DNA from: Batillaria attramentaria
Lineage: Eukaryota; Mollusca; Gastropoda; Batillariidae
NCBI GenBank assembly: GCA_018292915.2
Contig: JACVVK020000148.1
Location: 58,501 to 122,500, forward strand
Length of the DNA: 64,000 nucleotides
Direction: 5' to 3'
Position numbers and translations under genes: made by a program. Numbering within the stretch: the first letter of the stretch is position 1; every line of letters starts with the position of its first letter. The notes under the pieces are model-generated. The model searched no databases and was not told the DNA's origin. It saw nothing but the letters and a program-made list of their open reading frames with translations. Below are positions 54,801 through 64,000 of the stretch, in pieces.

Positions 54801-57267
54801 CTTACCCAGAGCGGGTGTGCTATGGGCCCGATGGGGAGGCTGTTGTCACACAGCCGAGTTTCACCCACTCCACAGGTGCTTCCCTTAGTATGACACGTCT
54901 TATGATGTGGATGATTACACAGCCGGCACCACAGGTGCCGTAGTTCCCGGGCCTGGTTAATCAACTTAATCAAGTTAATGCCGGGATATTTATGACAGGA
55001 AGCGTGGAATGCGGCCCTGTCCCGCAGTCCCAAACCACACGGACCTCCATAGCATCAGCTTACCATCATCCTAATCTCCATCATCATGCATAAATTTATA
55101 ATAAAAAAAATTGTCCCAGCTTCCGAGTCCTCCATGGGTTCCACCCATGACCTGGGAGGAACACCACTGGAGCTGGCAAAGAGTTGGGGCAGCAAAAAAA
55201 CCCAAAACCTGGTACTGGCAGTACTGATGCATACAATTACAAGGTCTCTATGACAATGATCACGTGCATAGACTTACAAGCCAGGCAGAATCTGTTTCAC
55301 CTAACTGAACTAAGGATCAGGATAACCGACTCACAAGTTTATGTAGTATGTGTAGAAGTTTCAAAACTGCTTGCCAGTCATATGGATGGCAATAAGTTTG
55401 GATGTCTGCCTTATCCCAGTCAGGCTTGACTCAAAGGGTGGAAGCGTACATGTATGTATGCGTGTTTCTATTCTAAGGATCTCACTATCTGAATGATCAT
55501 TTCATGAGAGATGACCGGCCTCTGTCAACTACACAGAACAAGAAAATACTCTATTAATAATGAGCATAATGGGAGTGGAAACCTGCAGGTGCTGCAGAGA
55601 GCTGGGAAAGGTCGTAGTCAGAGGGTAGTCTTTGCGTGTCGTGATCACCATCTTGCTCTGCAGCTTCTTCATGCTGGCAGTTGACGCTGGCTGCAACGTA
55701 GAGAGCGTGACCTTGCTGAGGTCACCACCCTGAGCTGCATGACGAACAATGGACAGCAGACTGCGGAGCTGAAGAGGATCTGCCTGAGTATCAAAGGAAA
55801 TATTTAACACAATCAGAAGCAGAAACCCCCTTGATGATGATGGGCCATTTCTTGGGTGCAGTAAAAACTTCCACGCTAACTGCATGCTCACGGTGCCTTT
55901 TGGGACGGGAAAATAAAGAGAGAGAGAAAAAAAAAAAATCTGAACCGAGAGAAGAGAAGCATAATGACGATAAGAATTAAGAATGTGTTAAAAAAAAAAG
56001 TGTTCTAGGTCTCTGCTAAAAGCAGAATTTTATCCATTACTATCACATCTTCAGCTCCAGTTCTGTTTTTCCAATGTACATTCATTTTCTGAAGTAGTGC
56101 ATAAATTTATTACGATGGTATTCATAACCCATAAACTGTCCAAGTCAGCTGCAAAGCTATCACTAGTTAAATACTGAGTATATCTAGATCTATGATCTAT
56201 AACAAGGCTGGATGCAGCTATGGAAGCAATCAGCTAGTGAAAACAGAACACACAAAATGTTAGAAAATAAGATCAACAATCACTGAATACCATTATGCTT
56301 TGCACAAAGGCTTTTGTCATTGTTAACGGGCCAGAACAGTAAGACTACAGTAACATGTTGTTACTGCTATCATTGTTGTGTGGGGATAATCTTCAGCCAT
56401 GATAAGCTCCTGCATAACAACTGCATGCCATTCTCTGGTGACAGAGATTCAAAGTCCTCTGAAGTCTGAGCGTGTCTGCCCATGCGGCAAGGGCAGTTGA
56501 AAATGATCACACATGTAATCCTCTCATCCAAGGGGATGACCCGGGAGTGTTGAGCGAAGGACAACAACAAGAACAAGACAACACTGAAGTGTACCTTGCT
56601 GATACAGAGATCTTCTTCAGGTTCTTTAAAGCGGATGGTGGCTTTTCCCTCACTGACAAACTTTGCAAAGATCTGTCCGATATTTCCCTGAATCTGGACA
56701 AGAAAAATAAACAACATCAGCCAATGAACTAATGATGGAATGGAAGACTAGAACTAGGACAGGCTAGGAAAAATGCATAGATCTATATAAAATATTTTAG
56801 AAGCGACAGTTTTGAAAGTTTACCATTTCAGCGGTGATGGTTAATAGGTTATGCAGTTTGATGCAACTCAAATTACAATGTGATTCTACTAATTGTAAAT
56901 TATGCTATTAAGTTGCTCTGCGCTTGTAGTTACTTGAAAAGAATCTGTTTGTTTAAAGAAACCTGCAGTCACACTCATATGTATACATGTATAAATTTGT
57001 TTCTCAGCACTGGTACTGGTAGCTTTACGCAAAGTTTACAAATTAGGCTACAGTTTAAAAAAAAACAAACTCGGCATAGCATACCAGATACTTGTTGCCG
57101 TTCCTATCCTTGGCTGTGCACACCATGACGAAGAGAGTTGCTTCTTTTGATGATGTTGACGAACTGCGGCCAACTGAAACCTGGGCATGGCTGCTGCGAC
57201 TTGGTTTCTTTAGATTGAGGGCTGGCAGCAGCCTGTTGATGGTGTCCACCTCACAAGTGATGCGCAT
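51885..57267 (-). CDS. LRR1: Leucine-rich repeat protein 1, CUL2 substrate receptor, 6 exons, complete
   Basis: LRR1 (PPIL5) is the substrate receptor of the nuclear CRL2 ligase that ubiquitinates MCM7 to unload CMG helicase at replication termination (family knowledge). Minus-strand exons: 57267-57085, 56693-56595, 55783-55583, 54525-54201, 53509-53308, 52140-51885. Phases are consistent, giving 1,266 nt and 421 aa (human 414). Residues 1-130 match the PIF1/LRR1 PH-like domain (MRITCEVDTINRLLPAL; FAKFVSEGKATIRFKEP; KMVITTRKDYPL at about 140). Exons 4-5 encode about six LRRs (LDLFDNLLTALP, LRLAKNQFTTLP, LDVSGNQLKTLP, LLVDNNKITAIP, LSATNNAITRLP, LDLFGNPLELP; residues about 175-310). Exon 6 encodes the Cys-rich C-terminus (LCWCGRYCFETC, then CSAKC), the region of the BC/CUL2 box in the family. 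The gene is convergent with BIRC6. Confidence 0.92.
52247..52883 (+). mobile_element. Non-autonomous piggyBac-like element in LRR1 intron 5
   Basis: TTAA at 52247-52250 and 52880-52883 bounds a 629 bp insert. Its ends are short inverted repeats (CTCATTCTACCCTG on the left; complement CCCTTTCTACCCTG on the right). TTAA duplication and C-rich termini are piggyBac hallmarks. Inside, at 52491-52547 on the plus strand, the frame LTAKQVADEILMDSDSDF then stop resembles the acidic N-terminus of piggyBac transposases. The rest of the transposase is gone. Confidence 0.7.
53990..54131. repeat. Two tandem copies of a 71 bp unit in LRR1 intron 4
   Basis: TGTGGGTCCATGTGTTTGTT onwards is repeated from 53990 to 54061 with essentially no change through GGTTTCAGGGATCTTTTA. 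The identity indicates a recent duplication. Confidence 0.85.
54697..55208 (+). mobile_element. Long tRNA-derived SINE (about 510 bp) with 11 bp target-site duplication
   Basis: Inside LRR1 intron 3. The 5' end is a tRNA-like head (54699-54770) with box A TAGTGTAGTGGTTAGCAC and box B GGGTTCGAGTCCC, so its RNA polymerase III promoter reads on the plus strand. A non-tRNA body of about 430 bp follows and ends in an A-rich stretch. The direct repeat CTGGTACTGGC occurs immediately before (54686-54696) and after (55209-55219), as expected of a target-site duplication. The head does not fold as a credible functional tRNA. The length is unusual for a SINE and the body family is not one I recognise. 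Confidence 0.7.
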
Positions 57268-57699
57268 ATCTCTAGCCGTTTGGACCCGATCTATGACCTG
57301 TTATGCTTAGATCGTTCACAACTGAGAAGAGGTTTTTGTTGCGCAAACGGCCCGAATATGTAGCAATGTTTTTACCACAGTGTTAAACAATCCTACTTCA
57401 ATGAAAGCTGAGAATCAAGCAACATACATGTGCTTGTGCAGCCGGCCCCAAAACGGAAATCAAATTTGGCGCATTCTGGGAGGTCATCTGTCAACTCGGC
57501 CAATTTCAAACTCGGCCCAACTCGTAGTCAGTTCGGCCGAAGCCCGTAGTCAGCTCGGCCATCGAAGGATATACACAGCGAAGGACGTATACAATATTTT
57601 ATTTATATCTCTGAGTGGTAAAAACTTCGGGTTTTCTCAAACCTAAACAGTATCAGGTCAACTAGGCTACCAACAGCTTGACTAACCACTGACTTCAGC
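57268..57699. other. Upstream region of LRR1
   Basis: Should contain the LRR1 promoter and 5' UTR, read leftward. CCAAT/TATA elements are not obvious. At 57480-57560 the motif TCGGCC recurs five times, twice as GTAGTCAGNTCGGCC; it has no recognised role. No gene seen. Confidence 0.4.
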
Positions 57700-59431
57700 A
57701 CCGTGAGTAACCAGAGTGTGTACAGAGTATTCTAAAAAAGATTAATGTAAGGAAAGCCTCAGGACCTGACGGTCTTGGTGGAAGGGTTTTGAGAGAGTGC
57801 TGTAGCCAGCTGGCACCTGTCTTTGCCAGAATATTTAATATGTCTGTCAAGCTCAACAAAATTCCAACACTGTGGAAACAATCAATAATCTGTCCTGTCC
57901 CCAAAAAATCTAATCCAGCTGAATTAAATGATTATCGACCAGTGGCGCTTACTCCCATTATCATGAAATGTTTTGAGAAGATTATGCTCCAGCGCCTGCT
58001 GAATCAAACTCAGCACAAACTTGACCCCCTTCAGTTTGCATACAAGAGAAATAGAGGGGTTGAAGATGCCACCATGACACTTTTACATGACACATACACT
58101 CACCTAGAGCAACCCAGATCTCATGTGAGAATATTATACATTGATTTTTCATCGGCCTTTAATACAATACAGCCATTCCTGATGGCAAAAAAACTGGTTG
58201 ACATGCAGGTTAGACCAAATCTTCTTCTCTGGCTTATCGATTTTCTGGTTAACAGAACACAGCTTGTGAAATTCCAAAATTCTACTTCTAGTTCCAAAAC
58301 TACACACACCGGGGCCCCTCAGGGAACGGTCCTCTCGCCGGTTCTTTTCACAATCTATACAGATGATTTCCGGAGCAGTAGCCCTCTTAGTAAACTATAC
58401 AAATACTCAGATGATTCAGCACTGACAGACTTTTCACAGTCAGACACTCACTTTGAACAGCAGGTGTCTGAACTATGTATCTGGTGCAGGAATAATTATC
58501 TGGAACTGAATGTGAAGAAAACAAAAGAAATGGTGATTTGCTCTGGAAGGGAGGATGTGAGTGTGAATGACTTGGTGGTTGGAAGCGAGACTGTGGAGCG
58601 TGTGAGTGAATATAAATACCTGGGAACCATCATTGATGATAAATTGAATTTTGAGTCAAACACTACAGCTATTGTTAAGAAATGTAACCAACGACTGTTT
58701 TGTATGTACAGACTACGCTCTTTTCAAGTTAGCTCTGAAACTCTGCAGATCTTTTATCGCAGTTTTATTGAATCTGTTCTGACTTTCTCTTTTCTGTGCT
58801 GGTTTGGCACTCTGACTGTAAAAAACAAAAGTAAGCTGAACTGCATTGTCAATAGAGGCAGCAAGGTTGTGGGTGAAAGGCAAGCAAGTCTGAGTGTGTT
58901 GTATGAGAAAAGAATGGTGAGAAAAGGTTTTAGTATTATGAATGATTCTGGCCACATTTTATCTCAGTATTATCAGAAATTACCATCAGGCCGACGGCTT
59001 AGAGCCTTTACTGCCAAGAAACTCAAAACAATGAATAGCTTTGTACCAATGTCTATTAGGCTAATGAATAAGCAGATGTAGGGTTGTGTGGTAGGCTTGT
59101 TGATGCTGATGTGATATTTCTTAAATTCTAATTAGACGTGTTGTTTCTTGCTGGGTGTCAGCTGGCGTTGACTGTGATAGAGTTATATGTGCACCTCTGC
59201 TGTTGTGCTGCTGATGTGAAATGATGTGGGGTGTAGTGTTGTAATTTATTCATAGTACTGCAACATTGTGATAGATTTTTAGATACGAGTGTACGAACAT
59301 GTAAATAGGTGGAATGAGTGTGCATGGCCGTATGAGTGAGTGTTTGGCATGTTTTATGTTTTTATGAGAGACCACAAAACAATGTTCCTCTTTTGGAAAT
59401 TTAATAAATGTCTTATGTCTTATGTCTTATG
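57700..59431 (+). mobile_element. 5'-truncated L2-like LINE with (TCTTATG)n tail
   Basis: Comprises the reverse-transcriptase frame above plus about 350 bp of 3' UTR that ends AATAAA followed by three tandem TCTTATG units (about 59407-59431). Short tandem tails instead of poly(A) are characteristic of L2/CR1 elements. The left boundary is approximate because no target duplication was recognised. It sits between LRR1 and the potassium channel gene. Confidence 0.75.
57711..59081 (+). pseudogene. L2-like LINE reverse transcriptase, 5'-truncated ORF
   Basis: An open frame from at least 57711 encodes the central and C-terminal parts of a non-LTR reverse transcriptase (about 456 codons). Motifs in order are KASGPDGLGG (RT0/1), PVPKKSNPAELNDYRPVALT, FAYKRNRGVEDA, DFSSAFNTI (RT3), GAPQGTVLSPVLF, YSDD (catalytic, near 58405), YKYLGTIID, and the tail motif LPSGRR. 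This set and the C-terminal FVPMSIRLMN are typical of the L2/CR1 group. The endonuclease and start are missing and a stop lies at 57708-57710, so the copy cannot retrotranspose by itself, though the retained frame is uninterrupted. Confidence 0.85.
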
Positions 59432-59434
59432 TGC

Positions 59435-60770
59435 TGCCGGCATGGTCACGGCGGCGGCTACGCCATGATGTCAGGGCCAGCAGGGTATCTTGTAGTGACT
59501 AGTGCCATTGCGTCACCGGGAACACGACTGGTGTGCGTCGCGTGACCGAATATTATTCAGGTGCGCCACGTGGAGCGAGAGTTAGCGGTGGTGTCACTGT
59601 CAATGTCAGTGTGGAGAAAACTAAACATTATAGTTCAACATTATGGGGCCTAATATCTCGACGAGTGTATCATGGGTCACTGACTGACTGAGTCAGTTCA
59701 GGTCGCACATTTTCTCAAGTTTCTGGACGCTTTGGATAAATCATTTGTGGTTTTCCGGCTTTATTAAAAACATCAGTCTGCTCAATCAATTACAGGTATT
59801 TCAGTTTGCGGTGTGCACTGAGTCAGTATCACAACGGTAGTCAGCCACGGTCAGTGTTCACTCTTCAGTAGTGACGCGCGGCTGTACTACTGATACTATG
59901 ATGTCAGTGACGTGGACGGACCCAGCCTCAGTGTTTGAGGCTAATATTCAGATTTTTTTCTTCTTCTTCTTCAAGTTCCGCCGGCTTCAGTGTCTAGGAC
60001 GATAAGCGTTTTGTGTTTCTCTGTAACTGTGACCGTGCAAAAGCCGCGCCGCATCACTGGTCATGCTTCAGTTCAGTTGAAACTGCTTAAAACTGAGTAC
60101 ACTGCCGCCGGGATATGTTGTGCGCTGTAAAGCGCATGTAATCATGTTTACTGTCAATGAAGCCGGCGTCAGTTGTACAGATGGACAAAATGTCACGTGT
60201 TTTCAGGGGCCAGGCAAAAAATGATAATAAAATGTGCAGAAGAATAACCAGAACAAAATCACTGAGTGTGCTATTGTCCGGTGTGTGACGATATTTTCCT
60301 AACTGAATGCGCTGGGCAGTACAACTGAGGTTCTACTTGTGCTGATTGTACGAGGTTCGTCAGTGAGTGAAAAGATTCGCCGGGCACACTGCCGGTCGGG
60401 CGGCGACAACACGTGACTCGACGCTTTATAGAATGTTCGATAATCAGACTCAGAAGCTCTTCAATACCGATGCGTCCCGTTGATCGATATAGCTTGAGTA
60501 ACCTTCTCTGTTATCACTGATGTACGCTAAAACCGGTTATCTCCCGTGCAGCGGTGCTGTGCTCAAAAACAACTTTTTTTTCGATGCGTCAGCCAGTCGA
60601 GCATAAGATCAGGCTCAGCAATATACACCCAGTGTCATTAGTAGCCTATTAAGTTTTTGGGAAACCGTGACCCGTGTCAGTGTGTGTGTGATATGTGGTG
60701 GCCGGAAAAGGATATTAACCGGCCTCCGAAACTGACACCCGTCCACCCGCACGCGCGTCAGTGTGTCAGG

Positions 60771-60803
<33 letters not shown>

Positions 60804-60813
60804 AGCCGCGCGT

Positions 60814-60847
<34 letters not shown>

Positions 60848-60869
60848 CACGGTGTGTGTGTGTGCCACG

Positions 60870-60901
<32 letters not shown>

Positions 60902-62893
60902 GGGACTGATGGGGATGGGGGAGGCGACGAGGTCCATAACTCGCTGCCCAGGGATTTTGCACTGTGTTACTGACTTGCTATAACGACCTCATGGCTTGAT
61001 TAGCGTGCGGTGTTACATCAGCTGTTGCCGCTATTCTGGTTTTGTATTTCCCTGTTCTGCAGTGAAAGCCGGCAGCGCAGCACTTTTTGATGTTGATGCA
61101 AAGAGCTTGTGAACCGTGCACAGCAGCCCACAGGATTTTAGCAACATACAATTCAATATATCAAGTTAAGCGATGGGGACGCACCCGCCATAAATTCTCT
61201 CGACTCCGATAACCATAACGATGACCTTGGTGGTGAATTGTCTGTGGTGCGTGGTCTGCTGCCGTAACACTGCCAGACCCACAGACCATTTTTAATGATC
61301 GATCTGCGGGCAATGTGGTCTCCGCCGCAGCTACCCGGCTTCATACAAGCGCCACAGGCGGCCACCACCGCTGTGCAGTTGTGCCCTTCTCTGCTGGGCT
61401 TCGACACTGAGCACCGCCTACGTTGTCGAAGACCCTTAGAGCTGTGTCCCTCACACGACATTTCATCGTTCAGATCAGTCCTGGGCGGATGAATTAGCGT
61501 CGTCAGTCAGACTGGCGTGCCCATAAAACCGTGAGAGACGTCTGCATTTCCGACAGACGGTCGTCTGTCCAAAGTCGTGGGCGATTTTCGCTGTGAGCCC
61601 GGTCTTTGGAAGACAGTGTAGGCCGCTCAGTGCCAGCTTTTGCCGCCAGGACAGTGAAGCAGACGACACTTTGCCGGTGCGGGCGGTCGGCCGGCGTGCG
61701 TGACTGAGGTGGCGGTACCGTGGCAGCAAGAGAAGAACGTGCGACAGGAGATGCCTGATGTGATGTGTGTGACAGGGTTGAAGCCAGATTGAGATCGAAT
61801 CGCACGCCCGAGGCTCGCTTTAGTGCCGGCCTCACAATTACCGTGCTCTCTTCCCCGGTGTCAAAAAGGAGCGGTTATTGCGCTTGATGTGGGATTTTGT
61901 GCACAGCATATGGTTGTCTCCCACACTGAGACTCCGGAGATCGGGTCTGCGATTTAAGTTTCCCAGTGGACTTTACCGCAGAACTGATACCTCAGCGAAG
62001 TCAGCGTGTAGTACTGACGGAGTGCTGGTTTGCATCACGTATCGATTTTAGTGGATTTAGGCCAATATTATTTCCTGGCATCCGTTATTTGGACGCATGA
62101 GTGAATACGTCTCTATATGAGCCGGGGAGTTTTGGACTGAGACCGACCTAGCGTCTGGAAATGTGTACATGCGAATGAATTTTGTGGAGCGCCTGTAATC
62201 AGCGTAATAGCGGACGTTGCTGTAGCCGGCGACTGCATTCAATTTTCACGTGCTGTGCTGTCTCTAGTGGAGTGCAACCGTTGTGTCGTTGACCCTCGCT
62301 GAGCCTGCTTGACTGACGAGGTGAGGGAAATACACGGTCACAGTTTTGTTTTGTACACTGCCATCTGTTGGTTTCCTTGCGTTTCGAAAACTTGGGTTTG
62401 CCTCTGGAAAGAAAGTGAAAATAACCGAATGAAAATGAAACAGACCTGGCTCTGTGCGTGACAGACCGTTTACCACCATCATTTTCACTGCTAGACACCG
62501 TCCAGCAGGCACCACTGAGCAATTACTGTTTTGAGCCGCACGGTATTATATTATCAAACTTACGCACTGATGACATTTTCCTGTTCAAACTCTGAGAAGC
62601 GTGAAAAATGACATTTTACGTGGCGTGATATCAAGCTTCTTTATCGCTGATCACGAGCATTGCGATATTTCAGTGGTGACGCTGCACCAAAACTCAAAAC
62701 CATCTCGTGTGCAAATGAAAGGATGAAACCCGCCGGAGCCTGACTCAGAATCTCGTGCCAGCAGCTTCGGACCGGAGGAGATCCCTCGTGAACTGTGTGG
62801 GTTCTTGATCAACTAAAGACCGTCCTTAGAAACACGATCTTTGCTCGAACTCTTCAAAATTCTGACAGACTTAGGGGGAGATAAAGAGTTGCC
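59435..62893 (+). other. CpG-rich non-coding region upstream of the K2P channel gene
   Basis: No conserved coding sequence was found. Compared with the rest of the window, CpG dinucleotides are frequent. A long (TG)n tract with CG-rich interruptions lies at 60769-60898. The region probably contains promoter, CpG island and 5' UTR (possibly with a non-coding exon, as AG acceptors such as TCTGACAG at about 62868 occur shortly before the start codon). All assignments here are inference. Confidence 0.4.
60769..60898. repeat. Long interrupted (TG)n tract with TGCCACGG spacers
   Basis: Four TG tracts separated by CGCGCGAGCCGCGCGTCAG and by two copies of CCACGG. Higher-order repetition of TGTGTGCCACGG is visible at about 60840-60872. 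It produces spurious Cys/Val open frames. Confidence 0.85.
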
Positions 62894-63077
62894 ATGATGC
62901 CGGCGTTTCGTACGAGTTCTGTGCGCCTGTTTGCGCTAACCATCTTTCATCTGCTCTACCTCATCATCGGCGCCGCCATCTTCGCTGCCATCGAAGGACC
63001 GCTGGAGAACAGGCTGAAGAAAGAACTGCGGGAAATGCGAGAAGATTTCAGGACCCATCACAAGGAATGTCTGTCCG
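62894..63077 (+). CDS. Two-pore-domain potassium channel, TWIK-like, first coding exon
   Basis: The 184 nt exon starts at ATG 62894 (MMPAFRTSSVRLF) and ends with donor GTGAGT at 63078 in phase 1. It encodes a short cytoplasmic N-terminus, the first transmembrane helix M1 (about residues 10-33, with LLYLIIGAAIFAAIE), and the start of the extracellular cap helix LKKELREMREDF with Cys59 in ECLS. Human TWIK-1 (KCNK1) has the same order: LLYLVFGAVVFSSVE, LRQELRKLKRRF, HECLS. K2P channels conduct background K+ current at the plasma membrane, and the cap cysteine normally forms the dimer disulfide. Pore loops and M2-M4 must lie right of the window. The subfamily is TWIK-like by similarity, but one exon cannot fix orthology. 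Confidence 0.75.
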
Positions 63078-63204
63078 GTGAGTTCTTCTTTTCATCAGTA
63101 GGGGAACCTTGTATGGGTGACACCACATGCGCGCAATTTCTTCGATTTGTTGGTCACAGCACTGAAAAGTTCAGTCGCTGCCCTTTGAACGCTCTCCGAC
63201 GCAG

Positions 63205-63250
<46 letters not shown>

Positions 63251-64000
63251 TTTCGGGGAGGGGGGGGGGGCTGTCGGTGGTGGTGGATCAGTTGATCAGT
63301 TGTCATGACTTGGTCGTACCCTTCTTGTTCTGATCTGTCCACTGAAAAAGCCAGTAGCGTGAGTCAAGTTGACCGAAGCGCGACTGCTTTAAAAAAGAAA
63401 TCTTAGTGGCTGAATAATTTGTCACTCTCTCGCACGAGGATGGTCAGTGTCGACTGAGTCAACATGACGAACGAAAGATAAAGAGTGGGCCCAAACAGCT
63501 CTTGCATCAAAGCGGCGTTTAATCTTTTGTCAGTTTTACGATGGCCTGTGGGATGTCCAACAGCTGTCTTCATTTGGGCTTAAAACGTGAACTCTATGCC
63601 GTGGATGACGGTGTAAATTACCGTTCACCCATCACTGATCCATGGAGCCGGGATAGCCGAATGGTGAAGCGTTAAGGAGCGTGGGTTCAAATCCCGATAA
63701 TGAGCCACATATTTATGTTGGCTATTTCCTCGTTGTCCCGTCTTTGATATCACCTTTATGTGGTGGAAAAGGACGTTAAACCCGAACACAGCCAACCAGC
63801 CGTGATGCATTCTCACTTCATAAATGCGCTGACTGCTACATCCCGCTTCGACATTTTAAATTAACTGCCACAACCGAGAAAATAAATGTTGCGTTCTCTT
63901 TGCGACCCCAGTCGATGCCGGGGAAATCACAGCCGATAATTATGTGGTCCTGCCCAACAGCTAAACGTTTCCCTTGTACCGCTGATCGTAATCTCCACTG
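63078..64000 (+). other. First intron of the K2P channel gene (to window end)
   Basis: Begins with donor GTGAGT. It contains a (TG)n tract at 63207-63249 followed by a G-run, and a tRNA-derived SINE at 63645-63797. No further exon with K2P pore motifs (TxGYG) is visible before the window ends. Confidence 0.6.
63645..63797 (+). mobile_element. tRNA-derived SINE, second copy of the family seen at 27044
   Basis: Lies in the first intron of the potassium channel gene. The tRNA-like head is better preserved here: box A ATAGCCGAATGGTGAAGC and box B GGGTTCAAATCCCG. The tail TTGTCCCGTCTTTGATATCA, then ATGTGGTGGAAAAGGACG and TTAAACCC matches the copy in BIRC6 intron 32. Target-site duplications are not clear, so the ends are approximate. 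Confidence 0.65.

Noticed and set aside
791..57267. A ubiquitin-pathway gene cluster (TBCB-BIRC6-LRR1) acting together
   Set aside because: The neighbours share ubiquitin themes, but TBCB only has a UBL fold, and LRR1 and BIRC6 act in different complexes. Adjacency alone is not evidence of a functional cluster.
62894..63250. 118 aa continuous frame as a complete small membrane protein
   Set aside because: Similarity to K2P channels stops exactly at the GTGAGT donor (63078). The rest is intron including a TG repeat.
63645..63705. Functional tRNA gene in the K2P intron
   Set aside because: The D-arm and T-arm-like boxes are present without a credible anticodon stem, and the tail is shared with the SINE at 27044.
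1..64000. CRISPR arrays, bacterial operons, riboswitches, phage or viral genes
   Set aside because: None seen. The spliced animal genes and intronic transposons explain the coding signal, and the tandem repeats lack spacer structure.

Overview
The window is a stretch of animal nuclear genome. It has spliceosomal GT-AG introns, 10-30% repetitive intron sequence, long (CA)n/(TG)n tracts and remnants of many transposon classes. Protein similarity, intron density and repeat style suggest a lophotrochozoan, most likely a mollusc such as a marine gastropod. That placement is inference and no single marker proves it.

Layout: (1) 133-790, minus strand, the first two coding exons of tubulin folding cofactor B (TBCB); the rest runs off the left edge. 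(2) 791-1097, a 307 bp head-to-head interval that must hold both promoters. (3) 1098-48934, plus strand, an apparently complete BIRC6 (BRUCE/Apollon) gene, the giant BIR-containing E2/E3 hybrid ubiquitin ligase. I could reconstruct 65 coding exons, all phase-compatible, totalling 15,633 nt (5,210 aa). Its 3' UTR has candidate poly(A) signals at 49908 and 51437. (4) 51885-57267, minus strand, a complete six-exon LRR1 gene (421 aa), the CUL2 substrate receptor, tail-to-tail with BIRC6. (5) About 57700-59430, a 5'-truncated L2-like LINE with an open reverse-transcriptase ORF. (6) 59435-62893, a CpG-rich non-coding stretch, probably promoter and 5' UTR. (7) 62894-63077, the first coding exon of a TWIK-like two-pore potassium channel, followed by its first intron to the window end.

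The introns hold most of the unexpected structure. There is a non-autonomous pogo-like element with a decayed transposase tail (11429-12951), a hAT deletion derivative (15734-16853) and a piggyBac derivative bounded by TTAA (52247-52883). Three tRNA-derived SINE copies from two families are present, two of them with visible target-site duplications. Two MITE/foldback elements and several short tandem repeats also occur. Most striking is a pair of about 1.8-2.0 kb copies of one unclassified element in opposite orientation in BIRC6 introns 20 and 44. Each copy carries the same internal 306 bp tandem duplication and a 13 bp-stem hairpin at one end.

Functionally, BIRC6 (apoptosis and autophagy control by ubiquitination) and LRR1 (CMG helicase unloading through CRL2) are both ubiquitin-ligase components, and TBCB carries a ubiquitin-like domain. 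I see this as coincidence of housekeeping neighbours, not a pathway cluster. I found no convincing wholly new gene system; the best candidates for new biology are the inverted intronic element pair and the undescribed SINE/MITE families.
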